Of a DNA stretch of 64,000 nt, positions 11,086-22,516 are shown piece after piece. The DNA is taken from contig NW_022145615.1 in the NCBI RefSeq assembly GCF_000002235.5, positions 9,614,891 through 9,678,890 on the forward strand. Direction: 5' to 3'. The notes beneath the pieces are model-generated. The model was not told where the DNA came from and made no database searches. It saw only the letters and a program-made list of their open reading frames with translations. How positions within the stretch are numbered: the stretch's first letter is position 1; every line of letters starts with the position of its first letter. The DNA is from Strongylocentrotus purpuratus (lineage: Eukaryota; Echinodermata; Echinoidea; Camarodonta; Strongylocentrotidae). The translations under genes and the position numbers were made by a program.

Positions 11086-13499
11086 TCTATTTGCTCGTTT
11101 ATTCATCTATTTATTTTTGGACACATGTACCTATTTAGTTTTGTACTTGTTTCTTTATTTCTAATTTATTTAATGGTTAATACATTTTTTTAAAATGTAT
11201 TTATTAAACCATTTTCAATGTACTTATTTATTTTTCTATTTATCTATTTATTAGTTAAAATTTGATTGTTTTTCCGTCGATCAGTTTTTTAAATAATTTT
11301 TATAATCCATGCCTAAAAATAAGATGACAATAGTACAAATACGGGAAACAACAATCTCCCCAAAACAGCGATTTTGTGATAACAGCAGAAATTTGTTGCG
11401 ACAAACTACAAAATATAAGATGGTAATCAGGGCTGGCATATTTCACTTTCTGTATCTTTCATTCGCGTTTGATTGTTGATAAAAAATATGTAACAATTTA
11501 GAATTGCTACATTATTTTTGATTAGCTCTAGGGAGTCCTAATCATCATTTGTTATACATGGGTTTTTATGTAAATGCTATAAAATGTTATGAAAAGTGAA
11601 GACAACACATTTAAAAGGATTGAATAAGAGTAACCTAAGTAAGAGAGGGAGAGAGACAGAGAGACAGAGAGAGAAAGAGTAATACAGGTTGTTTATTTAA
11701 TTTCCTTCCAGTAAGTAAGAACAATGTGCTAAAAAATTACGATTCTCAAAGTAAATCACTAGCATGGCTTATTTAATATAACATACGTATCATCATATAT
11801 CATCATTAGTGCCAGAGTGCCCTTTTCAGAATCTGTGATAGAAAAATCTAGCTCCTTGTGCGGAAATCGTCAACTACATGTATGAGGACAGCGAACTATT
11901 ATTTTCAACATTTACGTTATTACATGCATCATATCCTTTATCTGAGATTTTAAGTCAAGTTAATGTTCAGCAAAATACCGTCGTCATGACTCCGATGACG
12001 CTTTTGTTGTAAAAGGAGCATAAAGGAAATGACGTGTCTTTTATCATGTGTTTTGAGAGAAGCATACGAGCATATTACTTTGAGAACATCAGTAATGTAG
12101 GGTACGGTTTTAGATTAATACCTCAAAACTAGTTACAAGTATTATTGCCGGCACATTATGAGTTTCGTGTTTCTAATCAGTGTCGTTTCCATACGCCCAT
12201 AGCTACCGCAGGGTTTAGACGTATTTAGGAGCAAAAACTTACAACATGTATCCTTTAAGGAATTAGGGAACGTACGACATTATACTCCTGCAGTAATTTC
12301 ACCGCGGTAACTTTCTTACACAAAACTGAATTTCTAACTTTAACCCTAGACTGAACAGTTTACTTAAACGTGACCTTTTTACGTTTATCCTGACCTTAAA
12401 ACTTAAACTAAAATCTAAATGCAGCCGTATTATACACCTAAACCATATACTTTGGACGAGTTGGAGCTCGGAAAGATTGTCGCCGCGCCGGAGCAAATAT
12501 GGGATCACCCTTTTAAGATTATCAAAAGAACATGGTTACAGAATGACGATTAGGTAATTTGAACATAGGCGAATGTCTTTCCATTAATCAACAGTTATTC
12601 AGATATGATGGGTATCAAGAAGTCCATTAAGAGGTTTATCTAGAATGAGACGAATATACGTAGGCCACTGTTGATGTATAGGCGCCTAGGATTAAGGGTA
12701 GCAGATTGGTATGTGCTTGCGTCATACATTTTGCAAGCTGATGAAGGCATTGTTTGTGAACATGGTGGTTAGGTATTGATACGGATAATATAAAGGTTAG
12801 ACATACCCCATTCACACAGCCAAACCGAATCCACATCAATTCAAGCCAACCGTAGTGGCAGATCCATGACTCATTTTTTTAACGGGGGGGGGGGGGGAGC
12901 TTGTCATGAAAATTGTATAATACAGCATACTAAAAATGCTATTATATTCTTGTCCTGTACTTATTTCTTTTCTCCTTGACCTTTTGCTCTGACACAGAAC
13001 TTTGGACAGTTGAAAAGTACCTTCTTAACCTAATCTTCATGTGTAACTGACTTCTGTAACCAGAACGGTGCACTGTGTCGTCCTGTTTTTGTAGTTGATT
13101 TATTTATATTATATCCTCGTGAAAATGACATGCCTATTCTGTTCATTTTAGGTATTGAACATGTTGTCGCTAAGAGCACTTGATACACTATACTCAACGT
13201 AGAAACGAACAGTCAATATATTTAACTCTACAATCTGTCCTTCACATGGAACTCTATACCAAACAGAAAACCCTAAGATAGACATCAGAGATGAGAAAAC
13301 AAGATTGCCACTTCTATTTAAAATTACTTGAAAGAGCGTTTGGTTTGACAAGAGCTAGAATAATACAAGAAAGTACGATGTACATCACATTCAAAGAAAA
13401 GCCTGTTTAAATTGAGTTCAGTTTAGTTAAGGAAGGTTGATTTGAAGGTAACCTCCAAATCTTCAATTTTGAAAATAGTAAAAGTGTTTGATTGAAGAA
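11086..13499. other. Intergenic; TTTA-rich stretch, short GA run and poly-G
   Basis: From 11086 to about 11260 the sequence is imperfect (TTTA/TCTATTTA)n continuing from the duplication. A GA run lies at 11644-11677 and a poly-G run at 12886-12898. No coding region recognised. Confidence 0.5.
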
Positions 13500-13548
13500 A
13501 TGTAATGTAATCTGATTAATAGCTGGCAATGATTATGAAAGGATCTCT

Positions 13549-13854
13549 GGTGTCGCTTTTATCGACCTTCGTAACGAATTTGACACCGTTGAACACAATC
13601 TTTCATTAGCAAAATTATCTGCTATTGGATGTTCTCATGAATGTGTAAAATGGTTTAGATCTTATTTAACAGGTCGTAAACAGAATGTTTACTTTAAAAA
13701 TGAAAAATCTAATCAATTAACGGTATTGATGGGCGTACCACAGGGATCTATATTGGGTCCTTTATTATTGTCCATCTATGTGAATACTTTAGCAAATAGT
13801 ATATACAGTAGTAATGTGGATATGTGTGCAGACGACACCACTAAGTGGAAGTAG
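13549..13854 (+). pseudogene. Reverse transcriptase core of LINE (102 open codons)
   Basis: An uninterrupted stretch of 102 codons with no start codon of its own. Motifs in order: AFIDLRNEFDTVEHN (RT motif A; one catalytic Asp in FIDLR), WFRSYLTGRKQ, GVPQGSILGPLL (motif B) and MCADDTT (motif C, normally YADD; the Tyr is Cys here while both catalytic Asp remain). It ends at a TAG straight after motif C. Strong match to non-LTR retrotransposon RT. Surrounding frameshifts make it a pseudogene fragment. Confidence 0.9.
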
Positions 13855-14244
13855 CGTACCTGAGGTTGAACACAAACTTACTTTTGCATTGCAAGAATTA
13901 CTGGTATGGGTTAATCAAAACCGCCTTGTACTAAGCACACAAAAAACTTGCCTCATGGTCATAGCTTCGCGTTCAAATTAAACAAATTAAAACCTTCAAC
14001 GTTTCTATAAATGGAAAGGCATTGAAAAGAATGAACGTCGTCAAATGTCTAGGTATATTAAAGATAAACTTGAGTTCTGGTTAAAAAAAGAAAATCAATT
14101 CTCACAGAATCTAAAGAAACGTACACTGAATGTTCAAGATTACAAATAAATGTCATGTGCCAAACAATTTTTTAAGAAAATGTATACTGGCTGAGTAATG
14201 AGCATAGACGGATAAGGAAATCGATTAGCCCCGAAACAATTTGT

Positions 14245-14452
14245 GTTGTCCCATATACATCTCTCAGTTTGGTGTGCTTGTTACTTTACCAAGACTGAGC
14301 CAAATTTGTTATGAATTTGATGACTCCAGAACCTTGCAGTACACAACGATACTTACATGCTACATGATCAACTTTCTCTGATCCTTTCCACACCTTTTCT
14401 TTCACAATGCAATCGCGTTACCAGAACTCACCTTTATCTTTAACTGATGAAG
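14245..14452. mobile_element. Fragment of TTAA-type miniature element, family 2, inside the LINE
   Basis: Matches the right-hand half of the element at 36210-36583: shared GTCCCATATACATCT, GATGACTCCAGAACCTTGCAG-like, ATGATCAAC, TCTTTCACAATGCAATCGC and an end resembling CCTTTATCTTTAA. The left end is not clear here. It interrupts the LINE coding sequence, so it jumped after the LINE died or itself helped kill it. Confidence 0.75.
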
Positions 14453-15587
14453 AATTGAATTGATCCAAGCACGTTGATAAAGTAACAAAAGTAACGCAAA
14501 GAAATATCAGTGTAATGAAACGAACTGGAGACTATTTACCAATATCATCTTTAATAATGATGCACTCGTATTGCCTCACTTTGTTTTGTGTTCCTCTGTG
14601 TGGTCAAATCGGTATTAGAAACAAGCGGATAAACTCAAGAAAGTTCAAGAACGAGCTGCTAGAATAATTTCAAACAAAAGTTACGAGACTCCATCCAGTG
14701 AATTGATTAGCAATCTGAAATGGATGCCAAATGACAAACGTTTTGAATTTCAGCGTGTTAATATATGATGTACACAATAATGCACACATCATTTGGCGCC
14801 ATCCTATTTACAAGAAAGTTTAATTAAAGTAAGTGACATTCATCAGCATAATACGAGGTAGGCGGTTGAAGATTTACTTTCTGTGCCAAAGTATAAAACA
14901 GAATTCTTTAAACATAGCCCCCTCGTTTCCTTAACTATAGCATGGAACCGGTTGGACAGATCATTGAGAATGGCAGGCTATGTGAACACCTTCAAATACA
15001 TGTTCAAACAATCTTGCAATATCGATTCCCGATAAGATAAAATGACAAGATAAATTTTGTTTAGTGTCTGTTTTCTTAGCTGTTAATGAAGGACGACATA
15101 ATACTTTTCAAACTTAAAGAATGATTTCATATACGTTATTATCAGTTATAAATACATTTGTATTTTTAATTTTATTTATTAGAGTGTACATTAAATTGTA
15201 ATACTAGATTACATGCGTTAATTTTGCGTATTATCCAGTAGTTTACTATCCTGTAATATTTTTGGTTGTTGTAAATATGTATATAACAATTGAACTCTCA
15301 AAAGTATATGTTGCCTTTTTTCAAGGTTTAATGCATACCGAAATATGCTAATAGTTACTTTCCATCAGATTTAAAAACTAATCACCGTCTATGCTATTAT
15401 GTTACATTTAAATATTATGATTATGCAACAACGTTTTCTTGAGCGAAAAAGCAAAGCAAAACAAAACAAAAAAACCATTCTTTTATTACGAGGATAACAA
15501 ATACTTTGTATGTATGTTTATACATGTTTTTACTTATTCTGTATTGCTGTTATGAATTTATCTTCATGATTTTGTTATTTTTATTAT

Positions 15588-15593
<6 letters not shown>

Positions 15594-15635
<42 letters not shown>
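15594..15635. repeat. (TA)n microsatellite
   Basis: About 21 TA units inside the 3' region of the LINE. Confidence 0.97.
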
Positions 15636-15640
<5 letters not shown>

Positions 15641-15756
15641 AAACTAATGTACCTCCTTATGTTTAACAGAGCCTCATGGAGGACCACCATTATTGGTGAT
15701 TATGAGTCACCCTGTCTAAATATCAGAAATAAATAAATAAATAAATAAATAAATAA

Positions 15757-16865
15757 GTCGATAACAAAAAAACATTGGTGTAAAATACATGGTTAAACAT
15801 TTCTAACAATTTCTAACAAGATATTGAGGCTGGTGTAGCGTATGAAGGAAATTTAATGTGGCATTACAAATCGGAAATCAAAAAAACTTCTACATGTATA
15901 TTTATCATTTCATCAAACTCTTTTCTCCAATCAATATCACGATCTCTACTTCTTGTCCATAATTCTTTCATTATTGTTCTTTACCTTTTCCTTCATATGA
16001 CTTTCTATTAGGGGTAGGCTATATACTACACACTTTATACTCAAAGAATATAAATGATCAACGCACTTTCATATACGGAGTCAGAGAAAGGAAAGTAAAT
16101 TATCAAACATCAACATCGGAAATGTGTTATTTTCTAGTTGTCATTGTTCATTTACCAAAAAAATATTTTACTTTGGTTTGTCTTATTTTTGCTTTTGATT
16201 CGTGTTCCGTTTGTTTGTCTTTTTCAAAAGTACTTTCCATAAGGAAGAAATAACGGACGGAAATTAATGAATAACATCAATTAAAAAGTTTTTCTATCTG
16301 CATTATTATCTGTCTCATTAGCTAACTTCTGTTTAACTTCATGAAATTAACCAAAACCCACAAGATTTCTTGTTAACTAGGATAACTGCAAATAGAATTA
16401 CGCTTCCGCTCGCCTCTAGGTGACCTTTATCTTCATTGGCAGAAAATAATGAAAGCAAATTGAAAAATGTTTTCACTTAAATATGGAAGTACATTTACCG
16501 TGAGCGATGATACTTTTGGCTAAGATTTTGATTAGTGATAAATTTCCTTCGTATTTTAGCAAGTTATTTTACATTTTGATTTCGAACAGGATATAAGTAA
16601 GCATCATAATTAGTTAATGACATATTATAGTTTACGCTCACGCAACTTTCTATCCTCGACGCAGTTCTGTGAAATAGTGCAACTCACTTCTGATGTATTA
16701 TCGATACAGTCATATTGCATACACCTACCCCTATTAGTTTAAAGAATAACAAGGATCTATTTTTTTTAATTATTTGATATTTAGCATGAGTAATATTTGG
16801 AACATATAGCGACATTCTTAAGACATTTTAGGTGCCCTTTTCTCTGAAAAATCATACACACCCGT
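15757..16865. other. Intergenic, no gene seen
   Basis: AT-rich unique-looking sequence without a recognisable gene or repeat. Confidence 0.5.
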
Positions 16866-17050
16866 GCACACAGACATCCGTACTCATAAGAACACACACA
16901 CACACACACACACAATTTGTTTGGACAATTTTTATGTAACTCGAGGTGTGCCTCAAGGCCTGCGCGCACACATACGTCCGTACTCACAAGAACACACGCG
17001 CACAATTTATTTGGACACTTCTTTATGTAGCTCCAGGAGTACTCCCTGTG
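16866..17050. repeat. Two-copy tandem repeat of about 100 bp containing (CA)n
   Basis: Copy 1 (about 16866-16950) and copy 2 (about 16963-17050) share ATCCGTACTCATAAGAACAC / GTCCGTACTCACAAGAACAC, then CACAATTTGTTTGGACA / CACAATTTATTTGGACA, then ATGTAACTCGAGG / ATGTAGCTCCAGG. Copy 1 has a pure (CA)n of about 12 units at 16891-16914 where copy 2 has a short ACACACGCGCAC. The reading frames through this block are repeat artefacts. Confidence 0.8.
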
Positions 17051-17084
17051 CCTGTTTCCCCGGAACAAATGAAGCTTGCAATGG

Positions 17085-17145
17085 TTATTCGGGTTCTATA
17101 CGCACAGTCGCCCATCCTCAAAAAATGCCCTCCTCTAACCAATAC
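17085..17145. repeat. Direct repeat, copy 1
   Basis: TTCTATACGCACAGTCGCCC followed by TCTCTAA-like sequence is repeated in the same orientation at about 17884-17944 (TTCTACGCACAGTCACCC). It adjoins the inverted arm at 17176. Confidence 0.6.
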
Positions 17146-17175
17146 TAGAAGCAAGGACTTCTTCAACCTTTCTCT

Positions 17176-17336
17176 GTTACACCCGTTATCATGTTCATTA
17201 TTATATCTTTTTCAATCGTACATGAGTAATGTTCGACCTCTACACTCTAAACTCGTCATCAATAAGGTTAGAGTTAGAGTTAGGGTTAGGGTTGGTTTAG
17301 GGTTATCGTATTTTTCTTTGTTTACTCCTGTAAGGA
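17176..17336. repeat. Inverted-repeat arm with telomere-like core, left
   Basis: About 160 bp that recur inverted at 18106-18272. Shared words include ATGTTCATT, CTACACTCTAAACTCG, then a telomere-like run (GTTAGAGTTAGGGTTAGGG at 17266-17305) and TTACTCCTGTAAGGAC. The telomere-like run is degenerate TTAGGG, the metazoan telomere unit, but sits inside a mobile-looking repeat. Confidence 0.8.
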
Positions 17337-17883
17337 CTTAAAGATACTATGTCCCTTTTGCAGCCAACATCAAATATTGTAGAACTTTGCAGGAATTATG
17401 AATAAGTCATGTGTGTCATATCTGTGAAATTTAAACGTTAGCAGTGTCCTAATATTCAAATTATGCAAGGAAAATCCGTTTACTTGCTAGACTTCACTGT
17501 CAGACACTATTCAGTGACTGGCTGGCTTTGTTTTCTTCTTTGGTAATAACATACCTAAAATGAGCATTTGTGTAAGTCAATAACCCACTTCCTGTAATGG
17601 CCAAAATTAAACTGATTGAATCTTTGCGCAGCATAAATCGTACGACCATTCGGTACAATGGTCTGAAAATCAGACTATTACTTACTGTATTGGTATCACT
17701 AAAGTCGATTCGACAACTGATAGTCGTTATTAAAGACATTTTCAGACCCTTTGTTTTTTAGGGAAGTTCTAAATTAGTATTATCTTTCAAATGCCGTTGG
17801 AATTTAACTTTTTCCTTTTGTTTTGGCCTGCAAATGGCACATAGTACGTTTAAGGTAATCATTGGAGTCAAGTACAACACTTT

Positions 17884-17944
17884 GGTTCTACGCACAGTCA
17901 CCCATACTCACCAATTGGCCTTCTCTAATAAGAACCTTAATCTA
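17884..17944. repeat. Direct repeat, copy 2
   Basis: Same-orientation partner of 17085-17145, showing that the block between the two inverted telomere-like arms is a composite of several copies. Confidence 0.55.
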
Positions 17945-18105
17945 TAGGCCAAAGCATTTCTGTTCAACATAATCCCTGTTAGATTAGAATTGCCATATTC
18001 CAAACTAACACGGACAAGTTGAATTTTTTTCTCATACATCTATAGTGAACATTAAGTGTATGATCTGATTTTGGTAAGATCAACAGTAAATTCATACTTG
18101 TATTA

Positions 18106-18272
18106 TGTCCTTACAGGAGTAAAACAAGAAAACAAAGATAACCCTCAACCTAGCCCTAACCCTAACCCTAACTCTAACCCTAATGGTGGCGAGTTTAGAG
18201 TGCAGAGGTTGGAGATTACTTATGTACGGTTGAAGAAGATATAAAATGAACATGATGAAGGGCGTAACAGAT
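18106..18272. repeat. Inverted-repeat arm with telomere-like core, right
   Basis: Reverse-complement partner of 17176-17336, with (CCCTAA)n at about 18151-18182. The arms are about 770 bp apart. They differ at many scattered bases, so they are not a recent fold-back duplication but two diverged copies of one repeat. Confidence 0.8.
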
Positions 18273-18846
18273 AACGGTTTAAACAAATGTATGCCAGTGT
18301 GATCCTGAGGGGTTGGTTTATAAATTTTGGTTCGGGTAAAAAAGATGTTGAAATTCAGAAGATGAAATTAAGATTACTTCATTACTTATTTTTCAGATTA
18401 ACTTTTTCCTTCAGATTACTGCAAAAAAAGTGGAAATCTGAAAATAAATTCAGTTCTTGGAAAGTTATTTGGCACATTAGGTACGTGTATGACTATTTTT
18501 TTCGTTTGCTTCAGATAAGGCGTACTTTTGAACCAGATGACTACACGAAATCATAAATCAGTAAACGAACTCAGTTTCTCTGAAACAAATTAGGCTTATA
18601 ACTACTTCTATACAAAAAACAGGGTAAATCTTAGATTTACGAGATCGCCTCGATTCCATGAGTTTTACTTCAAAACTTGTTTATATCCTTTTCACAATCC
18701 GGGCACGTGAGATACTCGAGATTTCTCATGCACTTTGTGACTGCAACTGGAGAGGTAATTTCAGACAAGAAGGAAAATATTAGAGGCGTTAAAGATCAAA
18801 GATAGATTCCCTTCCGTGATATCATGTTCCTCGACGTCACCTTGAG

Positions 18847-18928
18847 CTAGGGGGCCCAGTATTGTCTCATGTCGTCATCGTGATCGATATCGTCCTCGTT
18901 TTCATACTCCGGAGCATTCACAGGAGGA
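18847..18928 (-). CDS. Possible terminal exon of an unidentified gene
   Basis: On the minus strand an open frame reads PPVNAPEYENEDDIDHDDDM and then RQYWAP before a TAG stop (plus 18847-18849). Codons are GC-rich at third positions (GAC, GAG, ATC, TAC, GCC, CCC), unlike the AT-rich flanks, and the peptide is an acidic tail of a kind common at protein C-termini. A possible splice acceptor (TTGGTCTAG) lies immediately upstream at about 18929-18937; its pyrimidine tract is weak. There is no start codon, so the rest of the gene would lie at higher coordinates, and I do not recognise any upstream exon. The family is unknown. Chance cannot be excluded for about 27 codons. Confidence 0.3.
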
Positions 18929-19061
18929 CTAGACCAATGGATGACATTTTGAAAAGACGCGATTTATTGTGGTGTTTTTAAAAATTCTGATCATAGCAAA
19001 ATCTAACGCTTTCTTCAAGGAGATGGAAAATGTCCATCTCTTTTCTTTCTTTTGCTCGTTT

Positions 19062-19098
19062 CTCTCTCTCACTCTCTCTTTCTTTCTCTCTGTCTCTG

Positions 19099-19129
<31 letters not shown>

Positions 19130-19190
19130 TCCTTCCTCCCTTTCACTTTTGTCATCACTCCCTCCCTCTCTTTTTCTCGTCCCAATTCCT
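19062..19190. repeat. CT-rich microsatellite
   Basis: Impure (CT)n with CCT and TTC interruptions. The Ser/Leu frames across it are artefacts. Confidence 0.9.
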
Positions 19191-20390
19191 TTCCCTATCT
19201 TTCTCACCTTTAGAAAACCATACATTTCTTTTTAAAGTTCTTTATCAAACTCTATTCAACATTTTTTTGAACAATATCTAGCTCAAAATATAGCATTACA
19301 TAACATTTGGTTACCGGAAAATCGATGTTTTCGTGAAATATGTGTCAAAGGCACCAGTTGAAATATCGGAGCCTTTACAAGACCAGGAGCCTCTTACAGA
19401 TAAAACCGCAAGTCACAAACACGGAATCCTAATCGGTTGAAAAGTAACGTTCAAATTTGTATTCATGTGTTTCTACTTTTATGACAGAGGCCCAGAATGC
19501 AGTTAAAAATACTCCCAAAAGTAACGTCACTTCTTTTCTCTTTTTTTATATCAATTTTGAAGTCGAAAGATGGATGTGTTGTCTCTTGCTGGGATGATGC
19601 TGAGTGCATTTTGTTCGATTTCGAGTGGTCAGTTGATGGAATCATATCGCAAACAAAGCACGTGACATACCGTTACCTGTGATGCACGCGGGAATCAATT
19701 ACCGGTCCCCGTTTCTAGCAAGAGGTGTACCCAGCCCATGCTTTAATAGGGGCGCGGCGGATGTCGATCCATATTTTCCTAAAAAAAATAACCGATAATA
19801 TTTGTTTTCCATCAACCAAAACTCGGAAACAAGGGCGCCCCCTCCCCCTCCACCTATACAAATAGAGGAGAATATGGGAAGGGGGGGGGGGGGACAAAAT
19901 GAGAGAAAGGAAAAATTCATGGGAAAAGAAGAATAGGAGATGGTAGGACCACTTCCTGCAACCTTGTCTGAATTAATCGGTGGTATTGTTAATTCTCATT
20001 TATACCTAGTAAAACCGTGTGGCCCCAATTCCAGTATCCCGTTATATGTATGAACTCAGGCTATTACACAGTCTTTGTTTCATACGAGCCGAAAGAATCT
20101 AAATATTTAAAGGGTGAGAGGACACACCCCGACAATCCTACCCCCATCGAGCGACGCCACATGCTCCTAGCGCTAACTTAAAAGGATATCGAAGGCTGGT
20201 CTGTGGGGAACCAATAATGGAAGGTGAATTGTTCCCAGCAAACTGCGGAAAGATGACACTGGATCTGTCGAAAAACAGATTCCATTATCGCTGCCAAGTC
20301 GAACAGGGGACCAAAATCAAGAACAAAATGAGATGTTAATTAAATTGTTATGGCTGATGTGTTTTACAAACTCTGAGAAGGTGAGAGAGT
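19191..20390. other. Intergenic; poly-G run
   Basis: No gene recognised. A poly-G run lies at about 19880-19892 and nearby CCCCCTCCCCCTCCACC makes the local strand G-quadruplex capable. Confidence 0.45.
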
Positions 20391-20396
20391 GGAAGG

Positions 20397-20438
<42 letters not shown>

Positions 20439-20440
20439 GG
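20391..20440. repeat. (GA)n microsatellite
   Basis: About 50 bases of GA with few interruptions. Confidence 0.95.
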
Positions 20441-21420
20441 GAGATTACTTTTTTGAGAATAAGAATAATGGGGCTAGGTTTATGGGAACGCCCTCGGGAC
20501 TGTATACCTAAAGGGACAGTTATTCAAGACAGACGGAAAGCAGCCCCTAAGTGTATAAGACTTCTTTTAGCAAGTGCAAAACAAGGGGTGTACTTTACAA
20601 TCTAACTCACTTTCTAATTCCATGGCTCAAACAGTATTCTCAAACGTAATACATGAACAATGATTCCTAACTACATTTCGAAAGTTCCATTTTACATAAG
20701 GCGCGTCGTTGAGGCGATACCTCCTGAGAAAGTCTGTATCGGCAACTCGTAATAGAGTCGTTAAGTTACTGTGCGAAAACTTTGTATGTTTCAAATTGAA
20801 CCACCTGATAAACTTTTCTCATTATTAAAACAAATGCTTTTTACACAATTGTACAACTACGTTCGAATATTCAACTCACGACCAATGTCATTTACTTTGT
20901 TACGTATCCTATATATTTAATGTTCGGATTCACGCATTTCGTCTTTGAAATGTTTGCATTCAAACACGTTTAAAAAAGTGATTAAATTGCCTTTTGTTGA
21001 TATACATTTTCGGAGGTATTTCCGATAATGTGTTTGCTCTTGTTTTTAGGAATGTTTTGGGTTATGTTGACGTGCAAGCAAACTGACTTCAATATTCCCT
21101 GCCCCATCCCCGCACTTTTAAAATGATATACCCGTAGAACGCAAAAACCTGTGCATGCAAACATGTCCTTAAGTACGTGTGTCATATCATGGAATGATTA
21201 CAAAACGCTCATGTGTTCCTTCAGCTTTACATCCAGAAATGCACATGTAACCCATCTGCTCTAAGTGTCTTGAAGAACTCCCTTGAGACTTCTTTCTGAT
21301 GCAATTTTATCATTTTTCTTCACTTTCATGCCCTGGGCTGATATCGACTAAATATTATTTGCAATCACCTGATAACACAATTTCCATGATTGCCAGTTCA
21401 CTTATCGAATATTAAAAACT
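20441..21420. other. Intergenic, no gene seen
   Basis: AT-rich sequence without recognisable coding region or repeat family. Confidence 0.45.
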
Positions 21421-21573
21421 ATCTTTTTCTTTGACTTTCTTTCTTCTTTTTTGATTTCTTGATTTCCTCTTTATTTCTTGATTTCTTCTTTTTATTTTCC
21501 TTCACGCATTCATTCTTTTTCCATTTTTTGTCTTTCCTTCTTTCTGTTTTTTTTTTTTTTTTTTGGGGGGGGG
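21421..21573. repeat. T/TTC-rich tract ending in poly-T / poly-G
   Basis: About 125 bases of TTTC-rich sequence ending in about 18 T joined directly to 9 G (21547-21573). Same T-to-G junction as at 6755-6796. Confidence 0.9.
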
Positions 21574-21694
21574 ACTCTTTTGATGTTGTTGATAGAACCT
21601 GCAAAATAAGCATCACAATGAGCATAGAAGTTTTAAATTCGACCATGTAAAATTTAATTTGTAAATGGGTCTTATTGACCCATGGTGGCCACAA

Positions 21695-21810
21695 TAGGGA
21701 CTTTTAGATTTGCGTGGACTGATACGTGTGACGTCCATTCAAGGCAGTGTATTAAAAGGACGTCGATCGTAGCAATCCACATTGTCTTCGTGCAAATCTA
21801 AAAGTCCCTA
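21695..21810. repeat. Perfect 19-bp inverted repeat, hairpin of 116 bp
   Basis: TAGGGACTTTTAGATTTGC at 21695-21713 pairs perfectly with 21792-21810. Inside, TGGA..CGTCC and GGACG..TCCA continue the pairing with gaps, so most of the segment can fold. It adjoins the SINE on its right and may be that element's 3' end or a separate foldback insertion. Confidence 0.85.
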
Positions 21811-21919
21811 ATAGCATCACTATTGTTCTTTCCCAGGACCCGCAATTGTCATTACCCCCGGCAATTCCCAGGTACTCAATTTTACAGCTAGATCTGGTTA
21901 GAGATTGCCAAAGGACGTT

Positions 21920-21999
21920 AGTGTCGGGCTGGGGTTCGAACCTTCAAACTTTGAATTAAGTAATTGAGTAAAGTAAATAACCCATTATACCACGACACC
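21920..21999 (-). repeat. tRNA-derived SINE head, minus strand, second copy
   Basis: Minus strand starts GGTGTCGTGGTATAATGGG (A box) and carries AGGTTCGAACCCC (B box). First seven bases GGTGTCG pair with the last seven CGACACT (one G-U), as in the copy at 9480-9548. The middle is expanded by about 11 bases compared with that copy. The SINE body continues leftwards from AACGTCCTTTGGCAATCTCT towards about 21811. Confidence 0.65.
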
Positions 22000-22381
22000 T
22001 TTCATAGTTTGACAGCGGGCCGCATTTTACAGGGAAACTCCTTTTGCAGTTTTACGACATGCTTTGCCAATAACTGCGGTCATTTTACTATACTTACTGA
22101 TACAGTGTTGGTAAAAAAAAAAAATTGTGAAACATGCTACATATAGCCTCACATTGTTATCCCTGTATCAAAAGATATTTGTACGAGTTCATTTGATATC
22201 CCATCCATGATTACCGAATTTTAGTGTAAATATCTCAAAGGAAAAATAGATCACGGTTACAAACTACACTGCACTCGGATACTTCCACACCGACGGCTCC
22301 CCGCCACCACAATCTCAGCTATTCGTTTTCTGTCTGTGTCACGTGCACACAATCCTCATGATTTGCACGTTTGTGTTGTAT

Positions 22382-22453
22382 ACAAATAATACATAGCAGT
22401 GAGGGCATTAGTAATTGTACTAATGCCCGAACAAAATGATGTGTATTATTTGT
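22382..22453. repeat. Extended imperfect hairpin
   Basis: Core GGGCATTAGTA-ATTG-TACTAATGCCC at 22403-22428 is an 11-bp perfect stem with a 4-base loop. Outside it ACAAATAATACA and TGTATTATTTGT pair again, making a cruciform-capable structure of about 72 bases. Confidence 0.9.
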
Positions 22454-22516
22454 TTTAAAAGATTATGATGTATTGGTTTTTTATAAAATGATGTTTTATA
22501 AAATGATTTTACTATT

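Larger units (their letters stand above)
13500..15756 (+). mobile_element. Dead CR1/L2-like LINE, 3' part
   Basis: Order on the plus strand: reverse transcriptase core (13549-13854), thumb-like and post-RT pieces in shifting frames (HKLTFALQELLVWVNQNRLV, VVKCLGI, KVQERAARIISNKSYETPS, then a C-terminal WNRLDRSLRMAGYVNTFK at about 14945-15005), a 3' UTR and an (AAAT)n tail at 15727-15756. The order and motifs are those of CR1/L2/Jockey-type ORF2. Frameshifts, an inserted miniature element (14245-14452) and a (TA)n run (15594-15635) show it is long inactive. The 5' half is missing, typical of incomplete reverse transcription. Confidence 0.85.

Noticed and set aside
16946..17341. 131-codon frame
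   Set aside because: Crosses the tandem CA repeat and the telomere-like arm; the VRVRVRVG end is the repeat translated.
17265..18182. Chromosome-fusion scar or true telomere
   Set aside because: Both TTAGGG-like runs are short, degenerate and embedded in copies of a dispersed repeat.
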